DNA of 64,000 bases from a bacterium (GTDB lineage Bacteria > Krumholzibacteriota > Krumholzibacteriia > Krumholzibacteriales > Krumholzibacteriaceae): contig CP070727.1 of the NCBI GenBank assembly GCA_020350885.1, positions 1,307,049 to 1,371,048 of the forward strand, in the 5' to 3' direction. Shown here piece by piece: positions 26,221 through 35,325 of this stretch. Position numbers and translations under genes: made by a program. How positions within the stretch are numbered: position 1 is the first letter of the stretch; each line of letters starts with the position of its first letter. The notes beneath the pieces are model-generated. The model had not been told where the DNA came from. It saw nothing but the letters and a program-made list of their open reading frames with translations, and did not search any database.

Positions 26221-27141
26221 TTATCCGTTCTGATCCCGTTCGACAGACGTGATACCCACGAGTTCATCGAAGCGATCGGCTATCGCATCCCTGGTCAGTT
26301 CCTGTAACCGCTCGACCGAGTACCTCTCGCATGTGAAGCTCGCTGTGGCCGTACCGTAGAGCATCGCACGACGCAGGTGCGGTTGATCCATCCTCGATGT
26401 TCCCGCAAGATACCCCATGAAACCGCCGGCAAAGCTGTCACCGGCACCGGTTGGATCGACAACATCGCGAAGCGGATAGGCAGGGGACACGAATCTGAAC
26501 TCCTCTGTGATCAGGAATGCCCCATGCTCGCCCTTCTTGATAACGATTACCTCCGGCCCCATTTCAAGAAGCGCCTGACCGGCCTGTACGAGATTGAACT
26601 CGCCGCTGAGTTGTTTGGCTTCCTCGTCGTTGATAAAGAGGATATCGACCCGACGCAGCACATCCCGGAGTTCATCGGATTTCCGTTCGATCCAGAAGTT
26701 CATCGTATCGCATCCGACATGGGGTCTACCCGATGCCTGATCCAGCACTTGGCTCTGTATGACAGGATCGATATTCCCCAGAAAGATCCAATCGGTATCA
26801 CGGTACTGTTGCGGCAGCACCGGTTGGAATCCCTCGAAAACGTTGAGCTCCGTCGCAACCGTCAGACGCTCGTTCGGATCCTTACCGTACCTGCCTTCCC
26901 AGAAAAAGGTCTTACCACCTTCGACGATTGTCAATCCGTCGAGGTCGACACCCCGCTCCCTCAGGATGCTTTTATGCTCATCACCGAAGTCCTCGCCGGC
27001 GACGGCCACGAGCTTGACGGGAACGAAGTAGCTTGCCGCCATCGAGAAGTATGTCGCCGATCCGCCGATTGCCCGCTCGACCCGCCCCTCCGGTGTCTCG
27101 ATGGTATCGAAAGCAACGGAACCGACTACCACGATGCTCAA
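26221..27141 (-). CDS. PfkB family carbohydrate/nucleoside kinase
   Basis: A 306-residue ribokinase-fold kinase. IGGSATYFSMAAS near the N-terminus and the ATP/anion-hole signature DPTGAGDSFAGGFMGYL near the C-terminus are diagnostic, with the catalytic Asp in GAGD. The substrate is not evident; the group with VVGSVAFDTIETP at the N-terminus is usually annotated simply as sugar kinase. The start is TTG at 27141, 6 bases after a perfect AGGAGG, in preference to the ATG 16 codons upstream. It follows argS by 102 bases and is probably in the same transcript. Confidence 0.85.
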   Translation of the reverse strand: MSIVVVGSVAFDTIETPEGRVERAIGGSATYFSMAASYFVPVKLVAVAGEDFGDEHKSILRERGVDLDGLTIVEGGKTFFWEGRYGKDPNERLTVATELNVFEGFQPVLPQQYRDTDWIFLGNIDPVIQSQVLDQASGRPHVGCDTMNFWIERKSDELRDVLRRVDILFINDEEAKQLSGEFNLVQAGQALLEMGPEVIVIKKGEHGAFLITEEFRFVSPAYPLRDVVDPTGAGDSFAGGFMGYLAGTSRMDQPHLRRAMLYGTATASFTCERYSVERLQELTRDAIADRFDELVGITSVERDQNG

Positions 27142-27243
27142 TGAAATCCTCCTCGTTCTCTTTTCCGTATCCAATCCGATCGGCCGCATACACCATCTGC
27201 ACCGTGCACCGGGCGGAATCCCGTTATCATGGCTGCGGCCCTT

Positions 27244-29082
27244 CTACATCCGCTCCGGCGCATAAACGCCTAGGATCCTGAGTGTCTCTCTGAGAACGAT
27301 CCTTGTCGCCTCGGCCAGGAGTAATCTCGCCTCGCTCAGCCGCCGGTCACCCGAGACGATCCGGCAGATATGGTAGAAGTGATGAAAGGAAGCGGCGAGC
27401 TGCTGGGCAAAGGTTGTCAGCCTGTGCGGTTCCCGCATGATCGCTGCCCCCTCGATGAGCTGTGGGAAGATTACGAGCCTGCGCATGAGATCGATCTCCT
27501 CCGGCTCGACGAGGAGATCCACGCAGGAGCTGTCCTTCGGAAACTCGACGCCCTGTTCGGTGGCGTATGATATGACGCTACTAATCCTTGCATGTGCGTA
27601 CTGCACGTAGTACACGGGGTTTTCCTCGGATTCCTTCCGTGCCAGTGTCAGATTGAAATCGAGATGGGCGTTGGTTTTCCTCATAAGGAAAAAGAACTTG
27701 GCTGCATCGATACCCACATCCATCACGAGATCCTTGAGGGTTACATATTCTCCGCCCCTCTTCGACATGCTGATCTGCTTCCCCTCCTCGACCAGACGGA
27801 CCCACTGGACGATCAACACTTCGAGCCACCCCTCAGGCGCTCCCAGCACCGTCGAGGCCGCCTGGAGACGCTTGACATGGCCGTGGTGATCGGGCCCCCA
27901 GATATCGATTACATGCTTGAAACCACGCCGGAACTTGTTGAGATGATAGGCGGAGTCGGCAAGAAAATAGGTGGGGGTGCCGTCACTTCGAACGAGCACC
28001 CGATCCTTCTCGTCGCCGAAATCGCTCGACCGGAACCAGAGCGCTCCGTCCTGCTCGTAGGTCGATCCTCGGCTTTGCAGTATCTCCTGTGCCTCCTCGA
28101 TCTCCTTGTCACTGCCGTAGAGATCCGATTCCCTGAAGAAGACATCGAAAACGATACCGAAACCCATGAGATCATTCTTGATTGCATGAATGAGTCTCTC
28201 TATCGCATATGAGCCGAAGGTGGAGAGCGCCTCCTCATCACCCATCTTGAGCCACCGCTCACCACGGTCCGTGGGAATATCCGCCGCTATCAGCTTCAGG
28301 TAGTCACCGGGATAGCCGTCGTCGGGAAACGGTATATCCTCACCGCGGTGCTGCCTGAATCGTATGAGAAGCGATCGGCCGAGCTTGGCGACCTGAGCAC
28401 CGGTGTCGTTTATGTAGTACTCCGCCCCGACCTCGTACCCCACCTTGCGAAAGATGTTCACCAGCGAGGCGCCCACCGCCGCAGACCGTGCCGATACAAT
28501 GACGAGGGGGCCTGTCGGATTCGCCGAGACGAACTCTATCTGGAGCTTTATACCGGCCCCCAGATCCGAGTCGCCGTATGAGTCACCGACCTCGTTGATC
28601 AGCGCCACCTGTTCCGTCAAGTAGGTGCGTGAGAAGGCAAAATTAATGAAACCCGGGCCGGCGACCTCGACGCGGTCGATGAATGCAGGATCGAATGTAA
28701 CCTTTCCGGCGATCTCTTCAGCGAGCTCACGGGGTTTCCGGCCTATCTTTCCAGCCGTTACAAGGGCGATGTTACTGCTGAGATCTCCGTGTTCGGGATC
28801 GTTCGGCCGCTCGATACCGATCTCCTTCGCATATTCGGAGAGTTCCAGCCGCCCCAATGCATCCGCGATCCCGGCCACAACCCTGCTGCGGGCGGAATTC
28901 ATTCCCCTGCGGGTGGAATCCGTTCCCCCGCCGGCCGGATCTCTCCCCTTGCCGGCCGAATCCTTGTTTCCGCCGGCCGGATCCGTGCCCCTGCCGCTCG
29001 AACCCTTGTTTCCACCGGCCGGATCCGTGCCCCTGCCGCTCGAACCCTTCCTCTTGCGTGTGATGCCGTCATCACGACTCAT
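27244..29082 (-). CDS. argS: Arginyl-tRNA synthetase with repetitive N-terminal extension and altered HIGH motif
   Basis: A 612-residue class I synthetase that charges tRNA-Arg. The body is typical: EFVSANPTGPL, EYYINDTGAQV, WGPDHHGHVKRL, the KMSKS-like loop SMSKR (K441) and the C-terminal anticodon domain. Two features are odd. The HxGH signature after SANPTGPL is replaced by VIVS (194-197). The first ~60 residues are a low-complexity, 14-residue repeat (GSSGRGTDPAGGNK twice, then degenerate), not part of the family. The start at 29082 has GGAGGAG 7 bases upstream and overlaps the end of rsfS by 11 bases. ATG at 28902, just before the conserved domain, lacks a usable ribosome site. Confidence 0.9.
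   Translation of the reverse strand: MSRDDGITRKRKGSSGRGTDPAGGNKGSSGRGTDPAGGNKDSAGKGRDPAGGGTDSTRRGMNSARSRVVAGIADALGRLELSEYAKEIGIERPNDPEHGDLSSNIALVTAGKIGRKPRELAEEIAGKVTFDPAFIDRVEVAGPGFINFAFSRTYLTEQVALINEVGDSYGDSDLGAGIKLQIEFVSANPTGPLVIVSARSAAVGASLVNIFRKVGYEVGAEYYINDTGAQVAKLGRSLLIRFRQHRGEDIPFPDDGYPGDYLKLIAADIPTDRGERWLKMGDEEALSTFGSYAIERLIHAIKNDLMGFGIVFDVFFRESDLYGSDKEIEEAQEILQSRGSTYEQDGALWFRSSDFGDEKDRVLVRSDGTPTYFLADSAYHLNKFRRGFKHVIDIWGPDHHGHVKRLQAASTVLGAPEGWLEVLIVQWVRLVEEGKQISMSKRGGEYVTLKDLVMDVGIDAAKFFFLMRKTNAHLDFNLTLARKESEENPVYYVQYAHARISSVISYATEQGVEFPKDSSCVDLLVEPEEIDLMRRLVIFPQLIEGAAIMREPHRLTTFAQQLAASFHHFYHICRIVSGDRRLSEARLLLAEATRIVLRETLRILGVYAPERM
28900..29025 (-). repeat. In-frame 42-bp minisatellite in argS
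   Basis: Read in the gene's direction, a 42-base unit encoding GSSGRGTDPAGGNK occurs twice almost perfectly, then as a 39-base degenerate copy (DSAGKGRDPAGGG) and a further remnant. All changes keep the reading frame. It encodes the extra N-terminal tail of ArgRS. Confidence 0.8.
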
Positions 29083-29422
29083 CCGGATACTCCTCCCTGG
29101 GCGCATCTCCCCAGAGCCGTTCGAGCCCGTAAAACTCCCTCACCTCGGGGCGGAAGATATGGAGGAGAACGCTGTAGCAATCGATGAGGATCCAGCGCGC
29201 CGTCTCGTACCCTTCGACATGCGATATCACATCCTTCCCCGAAAGCCCCTCCATAACAGCATCGGCAATGACTCTCGCCTGGATGTCGCTGCCGACGGAG
29301 CAGATCACGAAATAATCTGTAACGCTCGAAAGTTTTTTCAGATCGAGAAGAACGATCTCCTCTGCTTTCTTTTTTCCAATCAAACGAATGATCTTTTTCG
29401 CCAATGCCTTCGGTGCAATCAT
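29072..29422 (-). CDS. rsfS: Ribosome silencing factor
   Basis: A 116-residue RsfS/Iojap protein that binds ribosomal protein L14 and blocks subunit joining during starvation. Typical features are ALAKKIIRLIGKKKAEEIVLLDL, TDYFVICSVGSDIQARVIAD and the WILIDCYSVLLHIFRPEVREFYGLERLW tail. ATG at 29422 is used; TTG two codons earlier lies directly after the amrS-like stop and is less well spaced from the GGGGG upstream. It overlaps argS by 11 bases and follows the radical SAM gene by a few bases, so the three are cotranscribed. Confidence 0.93.
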   Translation of the reverse strand: MIAPKALAKKIIRLIGKKKAEEIVLLDLKKLSSVTDYFVICSVGSDIQARVIADAVMEGLSGKDVISHVEGYETARWILIDCYSVLLHIFRPEVREFYGLERLWGDAPREEYPDES

Positions 29423-29428
29423 CGTCAA

Positions 29429-30421
29429 TTACGCCCATACCCCCTCTACCGGAGTGCCGCATGCCGGACATCGGCCATCTTCCCCGAGTACCTCGGTCGA
29501 GTACCCTGCACGCCGAATCACTGCTTCACCGCACTTCGCGCAGTATGTATGCTCGGTGCCTTCGATGATGATATTTCCCAGGTACACATGATCGAGATGC
29601 CGCTTCGCTATCTCGTACGCCTTTCTCAACGTCTGCGAGGGTGTGGGCGGCCTGTCGTTCATCCTGAAATGGGGAAAGAATCGTGAGAAGTGGATGGGAA
29701 TCCGGGGTGATACCCCGGCAACCCAGTGTACGAGCTCGGTTATGTCCTTGTCGGAATCGTTGAGGCCCGGGATAATGAGGTTGGTGATCTCCACATGTGA
29801 AACCTTGGCGGCTATCTCGATGAATCGCTGAACCGGTCCGACCTTTCCGTCGCAATACTCGGAATAGAAATCATCACGAATGCTCTTGAGATCCACATTG
29901 AAGCCGTCGACGAGCGGTATAAGCTCACGTGCCGGTTCCTCGTTCAGAAAGCCGTTCGTCACGAGCACGGACTTGAGACCGTGCTCCCGCAGTAACGGCG
30001 CAACATCCTTGAGGTACTCGAACCAGAGAAGGGGTTCGGTGTAGGTAAAAGCCACACCGATCGAACCTCCGCGCGTCGCCAGCTTCAGCAGCTCTTCGGG
30101 ATCGATATACCTGGTCGGCGCGGATTCCTGCGAAATGTTCCAGTTCTGGCAGTTCTTACATGCGAAGGTACATCCGTTCGGTCCGATAGAGAGAATCAAT
30201 CTGCCGGGCATGAAATGGTAGAGCGGCTTCTTTTCGATCGGATCGATATTGGCGGTTACCGTTCTGCCGTAGGATAGTGCTACGAGTGTCCCCCCGCGGT
30301 TTTCCCTGAGGTTGCACTTCCCCCTGTCACCATCGGATATTCCGCAGGTGTGGGGGCAGAGACGGCATCGCACCTTGCCATCCCCGAGTTTTTCGTAGAA
30401 GAGCGCTTCCCGTTCATCCAT
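29429..30421 (-). CDS. AmmeMemoRadiSam-type radical SAM enzyme (AmrS-like)
   Basis: A 330-residue radical SAM protein. The N-terminal CRLCPHTCGISDGDRGKCN Cys set is followed by the cluster motif CTFACKNCQNW (CxxxCxxC) for the 4Fe-4S/SAM site, VAFTYTEPLLWFEY and LVTNGFLNEEP. A C-terminal CxxC pair set (CAKCGEAV, CPACG) looks like a zinc ribbon. This arrangement matches the enzyme of the AmmeMemoRadiSam system, normally accompanied by AMMECR1 and Memo homologues, which are not in the window. The substrate is unknown. It heads the amrS-rsfS-argS transcript. Confidence 0.82.
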   Translation of the reverse strand: MDEREALFYEKLGDGKVRCRLCPHTCGISDGDRGKCNLRENRGGTLVALSYGRTVTANIDPIEKKPLYHFMPGRLILSIGPNGCTFACKNCQNWNISQESAPTRYIDPEELLKLATRGGSIGVAFTYTEPLLWFEYLKDVAPLLREHGLKSVLVTNGFLNEEPARELIPLVDGFNVDLKSIRDDFYSEYCDGKVGPVQRFIEIAAKVSHVEITNLIIPGLNDSDKDITELVHWVAGVSPRIPIHFSRFFPHFRMNDRPPTPSQTLRKAYEIAKRHLDHVYLGNIIIEGTEHTYCAKCGEAVIRRAGYSTEVLGEDGRCPACGTPVEGVWA

Positions 30422-30567
30422 CCGCTACCCTCGCATTATTCAGAACCGATGACGTACAGTTGTGTTTCGGTCGTTGGATGAGCCGCATCCATCTCGGAAA
30501 GGTATCGACGTCCTTGACTACACTCCGTGACCGTGTACATGCACGAGAATGCCTTTCTAGACGCTAT

Positions 30568-30596
30568 AAATTAGCATTCGAATGGTACCCTGTCAA
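30568..30596 (-). promoter_or_regulatory. Possible promoter for the amrS-rsfS-argS transcript
   Basis: Read leftward, a perfect TTGACA (30591-30596) is followed after 17 bases by TAATTT (30568-30573), a weak -10; an overlapping TTTATA gives a longer spacer. It is about 150 bases before the first gene at 30421 and the only good -35 in the gap. Confidence 0.4.
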
Positions 30597-30658
30597 GGTG
30601 CCGGATCGTAACCACTACTACACTTCCCCCGATCAAGCAACATCATTCACAAACACCT

Positions 30659-31408
30659 TCAGTCTTCCTCGTCCTCCCTTTCCATACGCTTTTCTATAAA
30701 GATGGAGAGCACGACGCTTCCCAGGAAGAGTACAACGAGAGGAACGGCCATGAGGAGCTGTGATGTGGGATCCGGCGGAGTCAGAATGGCCGCTGTTACG
30801 AAGATAATCAGAATTGCCCATCGCCACTTTCTGAGCAACGAGCGCGCCGAGATGACGCCGATCGAGGTGAGAAACACGACCACGAGGGGAAGCTGGAAGA
30901 CGAGGCCGAAGGCAAAGCAGAGACGTGCCACAAAGCCGAAGTACCGATCGACCGACAGCAACGGCAGGAGTGTCTCGGTCCCGAAACCGACGAGGAATTT
31001 GAGGACGATCGGGATCAAGATCCAATAAGCAAATACCACTCCGATATAGAAGAGTGCGGTGGAGCAGAAGACGAGCGGCACCACCACCTTTCTTTCACGG
31101 GAGAAAAGCCCCGGTGAGACGAACGACCACACCTTGAATAAAATAACAGGGAATGACACGAGAAAGCCCAGTATGAAACTGAGCTTCAAACGGATCATGA
31201 AGGCTTCGACCGGTGCATGGAAGTAGAGATTCTTCACCGGGAGATCTGCCAGCAGGAAATCAAGAACATGACGGGAGAAGAACCAGAGAACGACCGATGT
31301 GCCGAGCCATGCGATGAGTGATGTAATGATGATCGATCGCAGTTCCTCGAGGTGATCGAGGAAACTCATCTCCTTGAGCTTCTCTTTTTGTTCCTCCGGC
31401 ACGTCCAA
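30659..31408 (-). CDS. tatC: Sec-independent (Tat) protein translocase subunit
   Basis: A 249-residue TatC with six membrane helices. The N-terminal FLDHLEELRS box, VSPGLFSRERK (family FxxPGLxxxEr) after the second helix, and TPPDPTSQLLMAVPLVVLF before the last helices are diagnostic. It recognises twin-arginine signal peptides in the TatABC complex; no tatA or tatB is in the window. The start is a TTG at 31408 with a weak site; ATG at 31369 is possible but would remove little of the conserved region. It lies 6 bases after the secreted protein gene. Confidence 0.94.
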   Translation of the reverse strand: MDVPEEQKEKLKEMSFLDHLEELRSIIITSLIAWLGTSVVLWFFSRHVLDFLLADLPVKNLYFHAPVEAFMIRLKLSFILGFLVSFPVILFKVWSFVSPGLFSRERKVVVPLVFCSTALFYIGVVFAYWILIPIVLKFLVGFGTETLLPLLSVDRYFGFVARLCFAFGLVFQLPLVVVFLTSIGVISARSLLRKWRWAILIIFVTAAILTPPDPTSQLLMAVPLVVLFLGSVVLSIFIEKRMEREDEED

Positions 31409-31414
31409 CCAACG

Positions 31415-32275
31415 CTACTTTTCGAGTTTCATTTCGTAATAATGGGTTTCCGCCGCTTCCATCTCCCTTTCTTGTCCCGTTAACGGATCCTCCTCGAAGA
31501 TCTTCTTCTTGTCGTCTACCTGCCACTTGAGGTCGATGACATAACCTCCCTCGAGCGCAACATTCGCCTTGCCGTTACCCTCGAACTCACTCTCCACACG
31601 GGCATTGGCGGTCCTCACGTAGGTTACCGCTTCAACTTTCCATTCGATAAGGGCTGTTTCGATCCCTTTCTTCTTCTCGATTTTCTTCAATTTGTATTCT
31701 ACCCTGCCCTTCATCTTGGGCGGCTCGCCTTCCTTCCCCTTCTCGAAGATATCCTCGCCCCAACTCGTACCGACCGTTACCTCCGAATCCGGAAGCTCGA
31801 CGAAGAAATCCTCAAGCAACTCTCCGAGCTCTTCATTGCTCGAGACCCCCGGGATATGGCTCCCCGTTCTCGTATCAACTATTTCACCCTTCCGGTTGAT
31901 AGTGAGTAACACGGTCTTACCATCGAGTTTGATGGGAAACTCCCAGTCCATGATCTCATCGTCTCTGACCAGGCTCGACTTGATGTTAGAAAAAGCAAGG
32001 TTCACCATACTGTTGCCGTCCTCCGTCATCGAATCACATGAGGCCTCGACCTCCACTGACATGCTCATAATCATATCCACACCGGAATAGACGACGTCGG
32101 TCTGATTTGATGCCTTGTACTTCAGAATCTCGACCTGCGGGAAGGCGAATGAAAGCTTGACCTTCTGCTCATCCTTGCCGAACGAGAGCCCGGCGATGCA
32201 TGCCATAGCGAAGACAACAGCGAGAAGCGCTACACCCGGCTTGATAGAAGAACGCGTGCGCGTGACACGAACCAT
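31415..32275 (-). CDS. Exported protein of unknown function (DUF6263-like)
   Basis: A 286-residue protein with a signal peptide (GVALLAVVFAMACIAGLSFG) preceded by several Arg. The mature part is mostly beta-strands and Lys/Glu-rich, with LKYKASNQTDVVYSGVDM, INRKGEIVDTRTG and VTVGTSWGEDI. These features match DUF6263-like envelope proteins of unknown role. It has an ideal AGGAGG site and sits between nrdR and tatC in one run. It has no lipobox Cys at the cleavage site: the only Cys (MACIAG) lies within the signal, so lipidation there cannot be excluded. Confidence 0.6.
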   Translation of the reverse strand: MVRVTRTRSSIKPGVALLAVVFAMACIAGLSFGKDEQKVKLSFAFPQVEILKYKASNQTDVVYSGVDMIMSMSVEVEASCDSMTEDGNSMVNLAFSNIKSSLVRDDEIMDWEFPIKLDGKTVLLTINRKGEIVDTRTGSHIPGVSSNEELGELLEDFFVELPDSEVTVGTSWGEDIFEKGKEGEPPKMKGRVEYKLKKIEKKKGIETALIEWKVEAVTYVRTANARVESEFEGNGKANVALEGGYVIDLKWQVDDKKKIFEEDPLTGQEREMEAAETHYYEMKLEK

Positions 32276-32360
32276 GATCCACCTCCTGACGGATTTTCAA
32301 ACCACGTTCATCGTGAGCAGTTCGTACCGCTACCGATCTCTTCGAGAATACCTACGCAAC

Positions 32361-32819
32361 CTATCCTTTACCCTCCAGCAACCCTCTAAGTTCGTCCAGA
32401 AACTGCGTGACGTCCTTGAAATCACGGTATACCGAAGCGAAACGCACATACGCCACCTGGTCGATCTCGGCCAGCCGCAGCATGATTTCGTTACCGATCT
32501 CCTGTGTCGGTATCTCGTCCCTGATACGGTTACAGGTCGCCTTCTCGACCTCGTCAACCAGTCGTTCCAGGGTCTCCATTGGGACGGGCCGCTTCTCGCA
32601 GGCGCGAAGCAATCCGTTCAGGATCTTTTCCCGGCTGTAATGTTCGCGCCTCCCGTCTTTCTTGACCACCATGAGCGGCCTGTGCTCGACATACTCATAG
32701 GTGGTGAACCGGTGGTTGCATTTCATGCATTCCCGGCGCCTGCGCACCGCCGAGTTGTCCTTTGTGGCCCGACTGTCGACAACCCGGTCTTCATCATGGC
32801 CGCATACGGGACACCGCAC
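32361..32819 (-). CDS. nrdR: Transcriptional repressor of ribonucleotide reductase genes
   Basis: A 152-residue NrdR. A zinc ribbon (CPVCGHDEDRVVDSR and CMKC) occupies residues 3-34, and the ATP-cone (about 49-138) has VVKKDGRREHYSREKILNGL. It binds NrdR boxes upstream of ribonucleotide reductase genes when loaded with dATP. The start is a GTG at 32819 after an AAAGGGGG site. The neighbour dCMP deaminase also serves dNTP supply, so the pair fits functionally. The residues for zinc and nucleotide binding appear intact. Confidence 0.96.
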   Translation of the reverse strand: MRCPVCGHDEDRVVDSRATKDNSAVRRRRECMKCNHRFTTYEYVEHRPLMVVKKDGRREHYSREKILNGLLRACEKRPVPMETLERLVDEVEKATCNRIRDEIPTQEIGNEIMLRLAEIDQVAYVRFASVYRDFKDVTQFLDELRGLLEGKG

Positions 32820-32836
32820 GATGTGCCCCCTTTCAT

Positions 32837-33304
32837 TCAGTCACCGTCGATGACCGGTTCCACTGCGAGGAACACCGTCTCGATCCCGGCCTCGGTGACA
32901 AGCTCCTCACCGAGCTCGTCCGGATACCGATCTCCCAGCACGAGACGTTTGATACCCGCGTTGATGATCATCTTGGTGCAGGCCGAGCATGGCGCGGTCG
33001 TGCAGTACATCGTCGCCCCCTCCATACCCATGCCGCTGCCCGCCGCTTGAATAATCGCATTCTGCTCTGCATGGGCTCCCCGGCAAAGCTCGTGCCGTTC
33101 ACCTGATGGAATACCGAGTCGCTCACGCAAACACCCTATATCGAGGCAATGTGCCAGCCCCCTCGGCGCACCGTTGTACCCGGTCGAGATGATACGTTTG
33201 TCCTTGACGATGATCGCCCCGACCTTGCGACGAAGGCAGGTCGAGCGCTCGGCGACAAGTCGCGTTATCTTCATGAAATATTCATCCCAGGAGGGTCTCG
33301 TCAT
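32837..33304 (-). CDS. Deoxycytidylate (dCMP) deaminase
   Basis: A 155-residue zinc-dependent deaminase making dUMP, the precursor of dTTP. The catalytic motif is HAEQNAI (His ligand and Glu), with the second Zn motif PCSACTK, and YNGAPRG binds substrate. An insert with two Cys and a His ([12 protein letters not shown], then HELCRGAH) resembles the allosteric second zinc site of the ComEB/T4 type. The start at 33304 is chosen for AGGA 7 bases upstream; longer in-frame starts overlap glyA. It lies 17 bases before nrdR, and both are in the glyA run. Confidence 0.9.
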   Translation of the reverse strand: MTRPSWDEYFMKITRLVAERSTCLRRKVGAIIVKDKRIISTGYNGAPRGLAHCLDIGCLRERLGIPSGERHELCRGAHAEQNAIIQAAGSGMGMEGATMYCTTAPCSACTKMIINAGIKRLVLGDRYPDELGEELVTEAGIETVFLAVEPVIDGD

Positions 33305-33371
33305 CGTCTGATCCTGCATATGCAGCGGTTCGCTCACCCGGTGGAGATCCCGGCACCCCCGGGGCAATCCA

Positions 33372-34628
33372 TCACTCGTACAGCGGAAACCGCCTGGCGA
33401 GATCGGATGTCGCCTCACGCACCTCTGCGATTACCGCATCGTCCTCTATATGCTCGAGAACCTTGACCATCAAGGTTCCGACCTCCTCCATCTCGGGCTC
33501 TTTCATGCCGCGGGTCGTCAGCGCCGGCGTGCCCACCCTGATGCCCGAGGTCACGAACGGGCTCTGCTCGTCGAAGGGAACGGTGTTCTTGTTGACCGTT
33601 ATACCCGCCTTCTCTAAGGCCTTTTCGGCGACCTTGCCGGTAAGGGAGCGGCCCGAGAGATCGACGAGGAAGAGGTGTGTGTCGGTGCCGCCGCTTACGA
33701 CATCGAAACCGCTTTCCATGAGAACTGCGGCCAGCTTCCTGGCGTTGGCCACGATCTGTCGCTGGTAGGCCTTGAACTCCTCCGTCATCGCTTCCTTGAA
33801 GCATACCGCCTTGGCGGCTATCACGTGCATGAAGGGTCCGCCCTGCGTGCCGGGGAAGTTGAACTTGTCAACCGCCTTCGCAAACCTCTCGGGGCAGAGG
33901 ATCAATCCTCCGCGGGGTCCACGGAGTGTTTTGTGCGTCGTCGAGGTTACGACATCCGCATACGGAACGGGGCTCGGATGGATACCAGCGGCCACGAGCC
34001 CGGCGATGTGGGCGATATCGACCATGAGAACAGCTCCAACCCTGTCGCAGATCTCCCTGAGCCGTGGAAAATCGATGATCCTCGGATAGGCGCTTGCGCC
34101 GGCGACAAGGAGCTTCGGTTTCTCCGCGAGCACCTGCTTCTCGAGCGCATCGTAATCGAGCTGGCGCGTTTGGCGGTCGACCTCGTAGTGGGCGACCTCG
34201 AAGAACATACCGGAAAAGTTGACTGGGTGCCCGTGCGAGAGGTGCCCGCCGTGTGAGAGGCTCATCCCCATGATCTTATCCCCCGGCTGGATGAAGGCCA
34301 GGTAGGCCGAGATATTCGCCTGTGTCCCTGAATGTGGCTGGACGTTGGCGTGCTCGGCTCCGAAGAGCTCCTTCGCCCTCTCACGGGCGAGATGTTCGGC
34401 CATGTCTACATAGGTGCAGCCGCCGTAGTAACGCTTCTTGGGATACCCCTCCGCATACTTGTTCTGCATCGGATTACTGAGGGCAGCGAGGACCGCCTTG
34501 CTGGCGAAGTTCTCGCTTGCGATCATCTCGAGCTGGCCTTGCTGGCGATCGAGCTCCCCCTGCATCGCTTCCATGATCTCGGGATCGGTCTCCGCTAGAT
34601 AGTGAAACAGGCTCTCATCGTACAGCAT
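33372..34628 (-). CDS. glyA: Serine hydroxymethyltransferase
   Basis: A 418-residue PLP enzyme interconverting serine and glycine with tetrahydrofolate. Typical features are [27 protein letters not shown], the PLP lysine in [14 protein letters not shown], and GTQGGPFMH. Length is normal. The start at 34628 is preferred because the next 15 upstream codons are not conserved; the ribosome site (AAAGGA) is rather far. It begins a run glyA, dCMP deaminase, nrdR, exported protein, tatC. A terminator-like hairpin separates it from rpiB upstream. Confidence 0.96.
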   Translation of the reverse strand: MLYDESLFHYLAETDPEIMEAMQGELDRQQGQLEMIASENFASKAVLAALSNPMQNKYAEGYPKKRYYGGCTYVDMAEHLARERAKELFGAEHANVQPHSGTQANISAYLAFIQPGDKIMGMSLSHGGHLSHGHPVNFSGMFFEVAHYEVDRQTRQLDYDALEKQVLAEKPKLLVAGASAYPRIIDFPRLREICDRVGAVLMVDIAHIAGLVAAGIHPSPVPYADVVTSTTHKTLRGPRGGLILCPERFAKAVDKFNFPGTQGGPFMHVIAAKAVCFKEAMTEEFKAYQRQIVANARKLAAVLMESGFDVVSGGTDTHLFLVDLSGRSLTGKVAEKALEKAGITVNKNTVPFDEQSPFVTSGIRVGTPALTTRGMKEPEMEEVGTLMVKVLEHIEDDAVIAEVREATSDLARRFPLYE

Positions 34629-34809
34629 CGGTATCGACCCGTCCTTTCGACATCGTCTACTTTCCCCGATCACCCCACCGTTCAGGATCCAGAATCAATT
34701 GAACCGTCATCCTCCCACTCCCCCACTCCACGTATCGAGTGTATCGTTCTAATTTATTTAATATATCACTATTAAGCTATTATACTGTAAATGTTCTAGA
34801 CCGAATACT

Positions 34810-34846
34810 AAAAAAAGCGATTCGCATCGGCGGGCGCCCCCGCCTC
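34810..34846 (-). terminator. Probable terminator after rpiB
   Basis: Read leftward, GGCGGG, a short loop and CCCGCC form a stable stem; a second small hairpin (GCGAATCGC) is followed by a run of seven T. It lies 15 bases past the rpiB stop and separates ilvE-rpiB from the glyA run. The distance between the GC-rich stem and the T-run is longer than usual. Confidence 0.5.
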
Positions 34847-34860
34847 GGTGCACGAAACCG

Positions 34861-35304
34861 CTAGTGACTGTCCTCGTACCGTGCTATCTGATCCAACCGC
34901 CTCTGATGCCGGTTTCCCTCGAACGGTGTCTCGAGCCACACCTCGACGAGACGGTCGATGTCGCTATCCTGCAAGCTCTCGACCGAGAGTGTCAGAACAT
35001 TGGAATCGTTGTGGAGCCGGGTCATTCGTGCATCATCTACCGTCCGGCACAGGGCCGCCCGTACACCCTTGACTTTGTTGGCGGCGATCGACATCCCGAT
35101 CCCGCTTGCGCATATTAGAATACCCCGCTCTACCTCCCCCTGCGCCACCTTTTCGGCTACGGGGAAAGCATAATCGGGGTAGTCCACAGAAACGGTACCC
35201 GTGCAGCCCAGGTCGATTACCTCGTGGCCGCCCCGTGCGAGCACCGCTACCAGATGTTCTTTCAGGGGGAAGCCTCGATGATCAGAGCCTATGGCGATCT
35301 TCAA
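34861..35304 (-). CDS. rpiB: Ribose-5-phosphate isomerase B
   Basis: A 147-residue RpiB of the pentose phosphate pathway. IGSDHRGFPLKEHL binds the phosphate, the active-site Cys is in LICASGIGMSIAANK, and HNDSNVLTLS is conserved. The start is TTG at 35304 with GGAGGG 5 bases before it. It follows ilvE by 21 bases. The RpiA family type is not seen in the window. Confidence 0.95.
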   Translation of the reverse strand: MKIAIGSDHRGFPLKEHLVAVLARGGHEVIDLGCTGTVSVDYPDYAFPVAEKVAQGEVERGILICASGIGMSIAANKVKGVRAALCRTVDDARMTRLHNDSNVLTLSVESLQDSDIDRLVEVWLETPFEGNRHQRRLDQIARYEDSH

Positions 35305-35325
35305 GACACCCTCCAGAGCGAAAGG

